A stretch of DNA of 64,000 bases, from NCBI RefSeq assembly GCF_000003815.2, contig NC_049994.1, positions 5,995,552 to 6,059,551 of the forward strand. The letters are read 5' to 3'. Under the pieces are notes generated by a model. It saw only the letters and a program-made list of their open reading frames with translations, was not told where the DNA came from and searched no databases. This DNA comes from Branchiostoma floridae (lineage: Eukaryota; Chordata; Leptocardii; Amphioxiformes; Branchiostomatidae). Position 1 is the first letter of the stretch. Each line of letters starts with the position of its first letter. Positions 35,847-47,129 of this stretch are shown piece by piece. The translations under genes were made by a program, and so were the position numbers.

Positions 35847-37217
35847 TCAGTTTTTCGGAAGGTCTGAAGACTCGGGGAGAGGGACCAATTCATCCTCGGT
35901 GATCTTCCCGTCCCCTAGAAGAGAACCAGTCACATGTTAAACTTAGCTAGTATGCGCATCATGGTGCATGTGCAAATAAAAGAAACAGGCACACTCTTTA
36001 TCTATCTATCTGTATCTATATCTATATATAAGTAAGTCATCTGGGAAGGACATAAAATCTGCTCCATACTAGAGGTGGCTACGATGTACTGATACAAATT
36101 CGGCTTTTTCGTGTTAATTTCGGTCTGAACAAAACGGACCTAAAAAAAGTCAGTGGGCTGGATTTTGGACCTGGTAGAACATGATCATGACTGAATTGTA
36201 TTGGAGGGGTTTACACGTTTTGGCGCATATCGGTTCAAGAAAATAACAAGAGCGAAATAGAGTTCATTTCTACTAAGTTTCTGCAGTCAAACTTCGGAGT
36301 TTACATGACAGGATTTCAAATTGCCAGTGGGAGTCGGATGCATAGCCAAATTTTTAATATCGACCATTCTCAAGTCTTCACAAACAATTATTAAAAGGTT
36401 CAAGTCCGGACCTGGACCTGATCCTCTGGACCTGCCTGTACCTAAATTTCCTGTACCGGCACCCACCCCTAGTTCACAAAGACAACATACAGCACAATCG
36501 AACGTCTTAACGCTGATCCTGAAGAGGCGGTCCAAACTCTATATTTTCTTTCTTATCGAAGTGAATGTCCATACTGTCAATTTCTGTCCAGTTTGTAAAT
36601 AGACAGAAAGCGTAACGTTACTATTTTTTAAAACACATTTAAAGAATACCGATTATAGCATGCGACCTACGTATCAACCTACTGTTGGAATTATTTAAAT
36701 GCTTTCTACCATTGAGGTCGAAGCTATTGAAGGCTTGACGAACGGCTTCTTTGCCAGTTGCGGGCAGTGCCAGCTGCACCTCGGTCATCGTCACAACCTA
36801 ACAGAGGGAAAATAGGTCAGCTGATAACAGCACACTAAGCAAGTTATACCTCGGGCACAAGAAGGAATAGATACATAGTACAAAAATTAGCAAGCAACTG
36901 CACCTTGTTGTTGTCAAGGTCGCAGATTTCGAACATGTTCTGCACATCCATGAGCTGATGGAGCTTGCGATTGCAACAGCTTTCCCAGCCTATGGTAACA
37001 TACAACACAAGGGGTCAAAAGAAGGCACCCTATGTACCTGTAGTTTTAACATTTCAAAAGTGACTCGTTAAACATCATACTTTTCTACTTTTTTCGGATG
37101 TCCAAGTGTGTGTACAACTTGTCAACCTACCCTTGACCATCCTCGTCAGAGGAAATTAGGTATCTATGCTAATCTACGTCATAGGATCCAGTGTAGACGT
37201 ATATAAACGTCTACAAG

Positions 37218-37260
<43 letters not shown>

Positions 37261-37395
37261 TGTCTGTGGGTGGGTGAATGTGCATAAATATAATTATATA
37301 TATCACTGACAGATACAGCCGGAGGAACGATCCAACACTGCAGACAACAGGAACAGCATCAGCAGCCCCGCCACGAGTTTTCCACAGGTCGCCAT
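35847..37395 (-). CDS. Small secreted EF-hand protein, copy 1
   Basis: Coding exons (minus): 37317-37395 (an alternative donor extends it to 37311), 36904-36989, 36710-36797 and 35847-35914, all in phase. The protein is about 106-108 residues. It starts with a signal peptide (MATCGKLVAGLLMLFLLSAV), then a short Cys-rich part (ESCCNRKLHQL). A first EF-hand-like loop DLDNNKVVTMTE spans exons 2-3, and a canonical loop DLNGDGKITEDE spans exons 3-4, ending LPKN. It probably binds calcium outside the cell or in the secretory pathway. The specific family is not recognised. A TATA box (37816-37824) and a probable non-coding first exon lie upstream, and AATAAA (35717-35722) lies downstream. Confidence 0.8.
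36061..36476. mobile_element. GGTACC-type TIR element in intron 3 of EF-hand copy 1
   Basis: Left CTAGAGGTGGCTACGATGTAC-like and right GTACCGGCACCCACCCCTAG ends are imperfect inverted repeats. The interior has GGACCTGGACCTGATCC. I saw no counterpart in intron 3 of the right copy, so it probably inserted after the duplication. Relatives: 31920-33330 and 56108-57680. Confidence 0.5.
37219..37257. repeat. (AT)n microsatellite in EF-hand copy 1 intron 1
   Basis: An uninterrupted TATATA run just downstream of coding exon 1. The mirrored copy has its own run at 45341-45380. Confidence 0.9.
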
Positions 37396-37815
37396 AATTT
37401 ACGTCACCAAAGTTTCTGCACAAAGTAACAGATGAATTAGATGTTTGTCCAGAGCCAAAATAATACCAGTGCCATTTGTTAACAATTTGTGATTTCTTTG
37501 TACCTTTAGAGAGTGAAATCCGCATCCGAAAAGTCTTGACTGCTCTTTACATCAAACAATAAACTACTACGATACACCGATTACCCGTTCAAACCAAGAC
37601 ATCGTGAGAATCAAGGAGGACAAAATACGCGATTTGAGAGAAGTCATTTTTGTCATTTTTGCACCTATGTTTAAACATGAGTCAAAGAAAAAAGCTAAGA
37701 ATCAAAGTAGAATGACTCACAGACTTAGGTTGAGTTGGAAGAATCGTCGAAGTCTCTGTCGTACCCAGTGAAGGTCTTGATGAGAACAATGAACGCTCGC
37801 TAACTGAGCAGAGGG

Positions 37816-37824
37816 ATTTATATA
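37816..37824 (-). promoter_or_regulatory. TATA box of EF-hand copy 1
   Basis: The reverse complement reads TATATAAAT, identical in sequence and context to the box at 44830-44838 upstream of copy 2. It lies about 430 bp before the start codon, consistent with a non-coding first exon. Confidence 0.55.
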
Positions 37825-39999
37825 CACGCAGGGACAAGGATGTAACACTTACTGATATGGAACGTCCTTCCTGTGAACTTATAGCTCTCAAGTGCTATGT
37901 AAACCCGGAAATGTTGCGTAAAATTCTACAAATTAGGGTTCCCCGTATAGGGTAAAACGACACAAGTACAGGGTATGAAGGGACATTAAACCAAAATGCC
38001 ATATGGTAAGTTTAGTATTTTTCTCTTCACATATCAACTTTCCAGAAAGAACATTCAACGTTAAAACAGCCTGATAGCCATGAATATGGCTAGATGTATA
38101 TACACGCGCGCATGTCGGTACTTATTCGATGGAAACTATGTGCTTAAGTTGAGCCTGTCGACCACGGCATGAGAAAACTTTTTTTCATTTCCAAAAAAAT
38201 GCTTCAATACCCGTATTTTATAAGCCATAGAAATTTTCAATATTTTCTAATTCTGAAGAACGTGGTCAACAAACTACGATTGCTATAAAGGAATGTCCAT
38301 ATGATAAATTGAAATTCAACTGTCTTCACAAATACACGGCCATCTGGAAGGAAAGAACCTGTTTGATTTATTGGCAACTTTTAATGTATTTGTCATCTAA
38401 AAGGGCAAAGTGCCTGTTCCTTGTATGTACAAAGTACTCATCTGTAGGTATGATTGTTATGAAACAGGCTGTCAACGTATTGAGGTCCAACAAGCACAGC
38501 GGTCTCTATGTACATTGCATTACACTAAGAACATCACGGTGTCTACAAACTTGAAACTTGAGGAAACTTCCCACTGCCATATTCTGAAAAAGCAAAGAAA
38601 CAGTCACTGGCATAGCTGCCGTTAGGAATGATTTACATGTCCGATCAATATAGTACTAATCTATTTTGGATATTTCTTATGTTTGAAATACATGAAATAA
38701 ACACAGCCGGATGTTGTCACATTCAAGATTTTGCATCATTGATGCTCTGTAAGTAATCATATACCCTAGGGACATGGTAGCACACGATGCTTACTCAGCT
38801 CAATTACAGAAATTGATGATTCGTTCATTAAAGATTGAAAGGTAAACACGGTACTGTTGCACCGTCTACACATGAGGTGAGCACTCGACTCTCAAATATG
38901 TAATACAGGCACAATTTTCTCTTATTCTCTTGGAATTATGGATTGCCAATGGTTGAGAGCGCATGATACATTTGGTCGGTCGAAAACATTTCTTTATCCT
39001 CATATACTCTTAAACATAATCTTGCTGATAAAGCAATCAGCCCATGTGCCAGCCCAAATAGCTCCTTGCCAGACTACATTGTTATCAGCTACTGTCTTGA
39101 CATCTTCTAATGCACGTCCAGTTCCAGGATTTATGCATTTTGACAAGAAACTTAACATTCATCGGGTCGGTGTGTTTGTAAACAGCATAACACGAGCTAC
39201 GTCGATGTAGGTTAGACATCCAGGTAATAAGATACGCCAAAAATAGTTACTCAAGCAACTGGATATGGTTTTGAAACGGTCAGACGTCTCGGATAGAATC
39301 CACTATCCTTCGTCAGTGACACTGAAGAGATCTTGAAGAAACAGGTCTTTTATACTCTAACTATGAATGAAGACAATTTCAGATGTCCAATAGGAAAGGT
39401 TGTAAGACAATTCAGACTGAAAACAATTTGGATTCCAAAGAAAACAAAGCTAAGCCAAAGTCAAGCTGAAGACAATTTGGATTTCAAAGGATATCAAGGC
39501 TAAGACACAGTTAATGCAAATGAGTCAATTAGCTTCTGTTGTTTTAGTTACAGGAGCTAAAAGTTTTGTTGGTGGGGGGGGGGATACACACGAGAACTTG
39601 TGTATTGATCTATATGATATTTTCTAAGTTGATAGGTGTTGGTAGTTGATAGGTGTTGTTAAAAGGAAAGAACCAACTTGACATAAAATATCTAATACCT
39701 GCGTGTACTTTCTATTGATTCCATCGGTTAAAAAAAAAGTAAGGAAAATCGGACCTCTGTTTTTTGAAATTTGAATTTCTTCGGAAACTTGAAGGGCCGT
39801 TGTAAGAGTGGCAGTTGTTGGCAAAAGTAAGAAGAGACTAGAAAGGCCGACATTTGCTTGAGAGCAAATACAGCATATTTCAGCCATCTCCCTCCCCATG
39901 CAACAATAGGCTATTTCAAAATCACCCATTTGAAAAATCACTTTTACTAATGACGGTTTAACCCAAAAATGGGTCTTACAAAATTCCCCCGTTCAAGAA

Positions 40000-40640
40000 T
40001 GGACTCCAGTGCACCATATGTGAATTTGCACAATAGACCAGTCCAGAAATACTCCCACTGAAACCTTGGCCTTTTGAATAAGAAACCAAATCCAAAATTG
40101 AATTTAGCAAAAAAGGTCCCAGTGCATAAAAAGGTATGATAGACCAGTCTAAAAACACTTCCACTAAAATTGAATTTTGAATCATCACCCGTTCAAAACT
40201 GAATTTGAAAAAATCCCCCTTCCGTGGGCAAAAAATGGACTCTTCCATGTAAAGTAGAGCAGTCCAAAAATACATCCGCTAAAATAGGACTTTGACATAA
40301 TCACTGAAGTCCAAAACATGGATTTTAAGAAAAGCCCCCTCTATGCAAGAATGGACTCTTCCAGAACACCCATGTAAAATTGCAAATTAGACCAGTCCAA
40401 AAATAACCCTACTGAAAGACTTTGACAAACTAGAAGTCACCAAAGTCCAAAATATGAATTTTGAAAAATCCCCCCTCCGTGCGAGAATAGACTCTTCCAG
40501 CACACATTCTGTAAAATTTCAAAATAGACCTGTCCAAAAATGCATCCACTGAAAGACTTCACCAGTCCAATGATGAATTTAAAAAAAAAAATGAACCCCT
40601 CAGTGTAAGAATGGACTCTTCCAGATAACACCGGGCTCGC
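40000..40640. repeat. Degenerate ~122-136 bp tandem array
   Basis: ATGGACTCTTCCA-like motifs recur at about 40002, 40229, 40351, 40487 and 40609. Each is followed by AGTCCAAAAATRCATCC and GAATTTTGAAAAATCCCCC. Confidence 0.7.
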
Positions 40641-40789
40641 TGATTGGCTGCCACCCTCTCTCTTTAGGATATAGATTCAGGCTAAGTGATTGGTTACCTA
40701 TCTAATTAGATTAAATAGACATATATGCCAGTAGGTGCAATCTGCAGCTGGGGTCAACGACCTTAAGGTCATTGACCCCTCTGGCTATT

Positions 40790-41500
40790 GGAAAATGACA
40801 AAAAATCCCCAAATATATCATTTTGACGTAGTCTATGACAAAAATTATACATGTGTCATTTGAATAAATATCTAGTGCACCCTTTTACCAAAATTTAGGT
40901 CATTTGGTTTTAAAACCAGAGCACAAGAGCCAAAAGTGTAATTTTTGGTCATAAAATGGCCAAATAATCGCAAAATTGAGCATTTTATTGTACCGTATGC
41001 CTCAAGTGTTATTGAATCCATGTGCGCATATATCTAGGGCACTCCTATACCAAATTGCAGGCCATCCGGTTCTAAAACCAAGGTACAGGAGCCAAAAGTG
41101 TCCTTTTTTGGTAAAAAAATGACCAAAAAATCGCAAAAATAAGTATTTCGTTATACTGTACACCAAAACTGATATTGAATCTATATGGGGGACTTATCAA
41201 GGCACATCTGTACCAAATTTCAGCTCATTCGGTTATAATACCAGGGTACAGGCGGCCCAAATATACAGTTTTGGTCTTAAGATGACCAAAAAACCTTGAT
41301 AAAATCATTTAAGAGACAGATATCGAAAAAATGAAAAAAAGTCCGAGGGTATTGGCCCACTCTACCCTTGTGCCAAATTTCAAGTCATTCGGTTGAGGAA
41401 CAACGGAGATACCGTGTTCTGAAGATTTGACAGGAGAAAGAAAGAAAGAAAGAAAGAAACATTACGAATACAATATATTTCACCATACCTGTGGTATGGC
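40790..41500. repeat. Inverted copy of the 164-bp repeat family with terminal hairpin
   Basis: It contains GACCAAAAAATCGCAAAAAT and GGTACAGGAGCCAAAAGTG blocks, the reverse complement of those at 1663-2340. It ends in (GAAA)n and CACCATACCTGTGGTATGGCTG, a palindromic terminus. A partial second end lies at 41508-41690. Confidence 0.7.
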
Positions 41501-42754
41501 TGATAAAACCTTGATAAAATCATTTAAGAGACAGATATCGAAAAAATGAAAAAAAGTCCGAGGGTATTGGCCCACTCTACCCTTGTGCCAAATTTCAAGT
41601 CATTCGGTTGAGGAACAAGGGAGATACCGTGTTCTGAAGATTTGACAGGAGAAAGAAAGAAAGAAAGAAACATTACGAATACTAGAGTTCCTCGAACACA
41701 CATCTTCGCCAAATAAACATTCTTTATCGAAGGTCGTTGTTTTTGAATGATTAATGTATGTAATTATGGCTATAATGGGCCGGATAAGCACCAAATACAG
41801 CTTAATACGAGATGTTAATATAGCAAAGCTGGATATAAGGTCTTTAGTTAGGCTAGGTTAGGCTAGGTCTTTAGTTTTATGTATGATTTCACTCTACAAA
41901 ATGTACATTGCAGTCTTTTCGTAAAAAAAAGAAATAATAAACAAACTTTGAGTGACTGGCCTATATATTAGATAATAGGTCATCTAAGGGTTACCTAAGG
42001 GTCATACGTAAGGATTGTTACGGCCCCGCCTTGGTGAATGTTTGTGTCCATCTCATGAAAATAGTAAGTAAAGTTTTGCAATCGCGAGTTAAGTCAGAGG
42101 TATTTTACACAGTCTACCTGGCCTGGCTATCACGTCAGGCTACTCAGATCCCCCCATTCATAGCCCCGCAAAGACAAAATAGCTGATTGACAGGCATAGT
42201 AATTGCTAATCTCCAAGTATTAGTATATTCATAAGCCTTACTTAGATCCTCCTCTACAACCTAGCACAAACCGAGACAAGATACGATACCACCCGCGTTC
42301 TATGACCGCACTCGTACAACCCGGAAGTATATGATATTGTCGTAATCGGTTGCACGGAAACCCCCATGCAGTGTGAAATCGAGGCCAAAATCAGGCAAAA
42401 AGAGCCAGTTTGAAGGCCAACTTTGACTCTTCAAATCTCATCCCGAAATAGTATTTGAATCATTAAGCGTACTGTATGCGATCGAACAACTCATGAGGAT
42501 TACGTTGGCACCTTTGACAGCCTGATTTGGCCCACCGCGATGTTTTAATCTTTTTTTACGTGACCATGTCTTATGCCTCAAACGGGCAGGGGTGTAACAC
42601 CCTGCCATGGCATGACGATTAGTTCTGCTCCACCTTTGATTTGTCTGTGCTAAGACCCGGAGACTGAGGGCAGGGGGTTAATTTGGTGTGACTGGCCCTT
42701 GTCAGGGAAAGGAGATCAGGCTTCTGCTTCTGTCTGAAGGGCTTGAATGATAAA

Positions 42755-42854
42755 NNNNNNNNNNNNNNNNNNNNNNNNNNNNNNNNNNNNNNNNNNNNNN
42801 NNNNNNNNNNNNNNNNNNNNNNNNNNNNNNNNNNNNNNNNNNNNNNNNNNNNNN
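42755..42854. other. Assembly gap (100 N)
   Basis: Exactly 100 N, a conventional size for a gap of unknown length, in the spacer of the inverted duplication. Confidence 1.
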
Positions 42855-44829
42855 TGACAATGGTGCCAGTGTCATGTTGCACTGCACACCACTTTTGTAA
42901 GGGATGTGGTTCTCTCCATGATAAGAATCCCAAAGTAATTATATTAAGTAGATCGCAATTTACATAATTAGCATCTCATTATGTTGATAATCACCCTAAG
43001 TACCTACCTACCAAAAGCAAAGAATATCCATCAATCCCCTCTGCAGTTATCCTTTTTAAAAGTTACAAACTATAAGACCCACTGCAGTTCCAAACAAGCT
43101 GCTAGGGGGCCCAAAATTACACCATTTACTCCTAGTCCCAACAGCTATCCACCACTTAAAAATCATGAACATGGCACTTCTGGAAAATTTAGGCGCAAGC
43201 TTTGACGCTCACTTGCAGTACCAAAACAAGTCGCTAGGAGGCCCATTATCGAACTTGACCTTCCTTTCTGTGTCCCCTACCTATCAACAAAATATCATTA
43301 GCATCCATGTAGAACATCTCGAGTTATCGTGTTAACAGACAAACGCAATTACATACAAAGCCAGCTACAGCACCATAGGTAAAAGCTAGCTAAACCATTC
43401 TCGAACATGACAATCCTTTACACAACCGCTACACACCTGCCAAATATCGTAGAAATTGCCCAGCTGCATTTTGAGTTATGCTTCTCGAAACAAACCTCGA
43501 AAAAATACAAAGGTCGCTGCTGTACCGTAGGAAAACGCCAGGTAAACCATTTTCAAACTAGGCATGCCTTTCGACAACCGCTACACACCTACAAAAAATC
43601 AAAAAGTTCCATCCACAATTTCTCGACTTATATGCTGTTGACCTACATACAGACCCAAGTAAGCAATCTTATAATCTTCGCTGGCGAAGATAACAATATA
43701 TTTCGCCATACCTGTGGTATGGCTGAAATATAAAAATTGTGCCTGTATTGCATATTTGAGAGTCGAGTGCTCACCTCATGTGTAGACGGTGCAACAGTAC
43801 CGTGTTTACCTTTCAATCTTTAATGAACGAATCATCAATTTCTGTAATTGAGCTGAGTAAGCATCGTGTGCTACCATGTCCCTAGGGTATATGATTACTT
43901 ACAGAGCATCAATGATGCAAAATCTTGAATGTGACAACATCCGGCTGTGTTTATTTCATGTATTTCAAACATAAGAAATATCCAAAATAGATTAGTACTA
44001 TATTGATCGGACATGTAAATCATTCCTAACGGCAGCTATGCCAGTGACTGTTTCTTTGCTTTTTCAGAATATGGCAGTGGGAAGTTTCCTCAAGTTTCAA
44101 GTTTGTAGACACCGTGATGTTCTTAGTGTAATGCAATGTACATAGAGACCGCTGTGCTTGTTGGACCTCAATACGTTGACAGCCTGTTTCATAACAATCA
44201 TACCTACAGATGAGTACTTTGTACATACAAGGAACAGGCACTTTGCCCTTTTAGATGACAAATACATTAAAAGTTGCCAATAAATCAAACAGGTTCTTTC
44301 CTTCCAGATGGCCGTGTATTTGTGAAGACAGTTGAATTTCAATTTATCATATGGACATTCCTTTATAGCAATCGTAGTTTGTTGACCACGTTCTTCAGAA
44401 TTAGAAAATATTGAAAATTTCTATGGCTTATAAGATACGGGTATTGAAGCATTTTTTTGGAAATGAAAAAAAAAGTTTTCTCATGCCGTGGTCGACAGGC
44501 TCAACTTAAGCACATAGTTGCCATCGAATAAGTACTGGCATGCGCGCGCGTATGATACATCTAGCCATATTCATGGCTATCAGGCTGTTTTAACGTTGAA
44601 TGTTCTTTCTGGAAAGTTGATATGTGAAGAGAAAAATACTAAACTTACCATATGGCATTTTGCTTTAATGTCGCTTCATACCCTGTACTTGTGTCGTTTT
44701 ACCCTATACGGGGAACCCTAATTTGTAGAATTTTACGCAACATTTCCGGGTTTACATAGCACTTGAGAGCTATAAGTTCACAGGAAGGACGTTCCATATC
44801 AGTAAGTGTTACATCCTTGTCCCTGCGTG

Positions 44830-44838
44830 TATATAAAT
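44830..44838 (+). promoter_or_regulatory. TATA box of EF-hand copy 2
   Basis: TATATAAAT is followed about 30 bases later by a likely start region and a short non-coding exon ending near 44933 at GTGAGT. The next exon begins at 45228 after TTTGTGCAG and contains the start codon at 45248. Confidence 0.55.
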
Positions 44839-45247
44839 CCCTCTGCTCAGTTAGCGAGCGTTCATTGTTCTCATCAAGACCTTCACTGGGTACGACAGAG
44901 ACTTCGACGATTCTTCCAACTCAACCTAAGTCTGTGAGTCATTCTACTTTGATTCTTAGCTTTTTTTTGTGACTCATGTTTAAACATAGGTGCAAAAATG
45001 ACAAAAATGACTTCTCTCAAATCGCGTATTTTGTCCTTGATGCTCACGATGTCTTGGTTTGAACGGGTAATTGGTGTATCGTAGTAGTTTATTGTTTGAT
45101 GTAAAGATCAGTCAAGACTTTCCCTTTCACTCTCTAAAGGTACAAAGAAATCACAAATTGTTAACAAATGGCACTGGTATTATTTTGGCTCTGGACAAAC
45201 ATCTAATTCATCTGTTACTTTGTGCAGAAACTTTGGTGACGTAAATT

Positions 45248-45336
45248 ATGGCGACCTGTGGAAAACTCGTGGCGGGGCTGCTGATGCTGTTCCTGTTGTC
45301 TGCAGTGTTGGATCGTTCCTCCGGCTGTATCTGTCA

Positions 45337-45381
<45 letters not shown>

Positions 45382-46036
45382 AATTAATGATCATATTTAG
45401 AATAACAGTTTTATTCGACCGATTCTGATTGCAAATACGTAAAGCACGCATTAACGTAGGAAAATGACTAAAGGATTGTGATTTAAGGAAGAGACTACCA
45501 CAACATATATCCATATCAAACTATTAATGTTTCTCTTTTTAGTGTTGTAGTTAGAGGGAGTTGTCATGTTTTACGGTTTTATCATTACCGGAAATGCTCG
45601 TCTAATTGTCTATCGCACGGCTACAGATACTGAAAATAGTTACAGAAAAAAAACGACAATGCATTTTTACGATACTCGTACCCCACATGTCTGCATTGGA
45701 TCCTATGACGTAGACTAGCATAGAAACTTTTAATTTCCTCAGATGAGGATGGTCAAGAAGGTACGTCGAAAAGCTCTTGGATATCAAACCAATTAGTAGA
45801 AAAGTATGTATAATATTTACTTTATGCAATGTTTTAACTACATGTACTAAGACTAATCCTGTGCACGTGACCACTTATGTTGTATCTTGTTATAGGCATG
45901 GGCACCTGTTGCAATCGCAAGCTCCATCAGCTCATGGATGTGCCGAATATGTTCGAAATCTGCGACCTTGACAACAACAAGGTGCAGTTGATTATACATT
46001 TAACACGCACACACACACACTTATATACATGATATG

Positions 46037-46078
<42 letters not shown>

Positions 46079-46756
46079 CTTCTTGTGCTGCCAGATCCTA
46101 TCTTCTTGCTACCAGGTTCTCCTTTGGGCTATGATTTGTGCTATTATAATACGTGTACAATAATGGTCTTTCATTAATTCATTATCAGCTAACTTTCTAT
46201 TTTCACACTTATCAGGTTGTGACGATGACCGAAGCTCAGCTGGCTATGCCCGCAACTAGCAAGGAAGCCGTTCGTCAAGCCTTCGTAAGCTTCGATATCA
46301 ATGGTAGGAAACAATACTTTGATCCGTAGGATACACTCTTGCACTAAATTAGCATTCTTAAGCTTGAAATGTATCATGTTATTTTTTGCGCAGAGTATGT
46401 TCTCTCGATTACTCCAAAGAGAACTACGTTTTCTGTCTATTCACAGTCTGGACAAAAAACGAGACCGGATGAACGCGCTCATCACCACAGGAGTAGATAA
46501 GATTGTCCCTTTGATACAGACGTGAAGTCTGTAGCTTGCACTGTAGTCTATGTGAAGCGTTTCTCTTAACATGACCTTCCCATATGATTTACCTTTTCAT
46601 AAGATGTTTCTGATAACATATTGCCAATGCATGTGAGCTGATCTATTCCGGTCTTACTAGTATATCTGTTCAGTGATAGAATCATGATAAGTTCCTGGCC
46701 TCAACAATCACATGCGCAGTCTATAATTGAACACGTGCTAAACCGACAACTGAAAC

Positions 46757-46829
<73 letters not shown>

Positions 46830-46976
46830 TTACTCTTATTTGTCATTTGGACACATGCACCATGATGCGCATACTAGCTAAGTTTAACATGTGATGATTC
46901 TCTTCTAGGGGACGGGAAGATCACCGAGGATGAACTGGTCCCTCTCCCGGAGTCTTCAGACCTACCAAAAAACTGA
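45248..46976 (+). CDS. Small secreted EF-hand protein, copy 2
   Basis: Coding exons 45248-45326 (alternative donor at 45332), 45896-45981, 46216-46303 and 46909-46976, all in phase. It has the same signal peptide as copy 1 and a Cys-rich segment MGTCCNRKLHQLMDVPNMF. EF-hand-like loop 1 is DLDNNKVVTMTE and canonical loop 2 is DINGDGKITEDE, before the end DLPKN. The differences from copy 1 are few and mostly conservative (for example WES to MGT before CCNRK, and VQLALPATG to AQLAMPATS), and both frames are intact, so both copies may be functional. The genes diverge from the palindrome centre. AATAAA lies near 47099. Confidence 0.8.
46040..46075. repeat. (AT)n microsatellite
   Basis: An uninterrupted AT run in intron 2 of EF-hand copy 2, next to a short AC run. 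Confidence 0.9.
46764..46830 (+). repeat. (AC)n(AT)n compound microsatellite
   Basis: About 24 AC dinucleotides pass directly into an AT run, within intron 3 of EF-hand copy 2. Confidence 0.95.
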
Positions 46977-47129
46977 GTCAAGCGCCGAAAGTCGTGGCAT
47001 ATGAAGACTTTGAAGATTCAAAGTTGACCAAGAGAAAGTAGCCTTTAGTCTCAATCAGAAGCAATCGCTTCTGGTCGTGGAAGAATATGGTGCAGAGAAA
47101 ATAAAATTCCCAACGTTGTTGGTGACGTG

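Larger units (their letters stand above)
35690..38918. repeat. Left arm of a large inverted duplication
   Basis: This arm is the reverse complement of 43735-47125. It contains the minus-strand EF-hand gene. The inner ~1.2 kb (about 37680-38918), including an 81-codon open frame at 38309-38554, is practically identical to the other arm. The outer gene-body part is more diverged and differs by insertions. Confidence 0.85.
38919..43734. other. Spacer of the inverted duplication, repeat-rich, no gene
   Basis: Contents: a hammerhead-like module (minus, 39284-39316), a G-run near 39569, an end fragment of the 3.5 kb repeat family (39838-39900), a ~122-136 bp tandem array (40000-40640), and an inverted copy of the 164-bp family (40790-41500). 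There is also a ~175-bp direct duplication (41293-41470 and 41508-41690), a gap (42755-42854) and low-complexity CA-rich sequence to 43690. No coding exon was recognised. Confidence 0.6.
43735..47125. repeat. Right arm of a large inverted duplication
   Basis: Reverse-complement partner of 35690-38918, holding the plus-strand EF-hand gene. The inner end (43735-44980) is nearly identical to the left arm. Intron 1 is longer here and contains extra sequence. Confidence 0.85.

Noticed and set aside
37682-37891. 69-codon frame (also 44763-44972) near the EF-hand genes
   Set aside because: It overlaps the TATA box and the probable non-coding first exon of the EF-hand genes. Its conservation is explained by the duplication.
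38309-38554. 81-codon frame conserved perfectly with 44097-44342
   Set aside because: The identity reflects the inverted duplication, whose non-coding flanks are just as identical. Composition is not protein-like and no homology is recognised.
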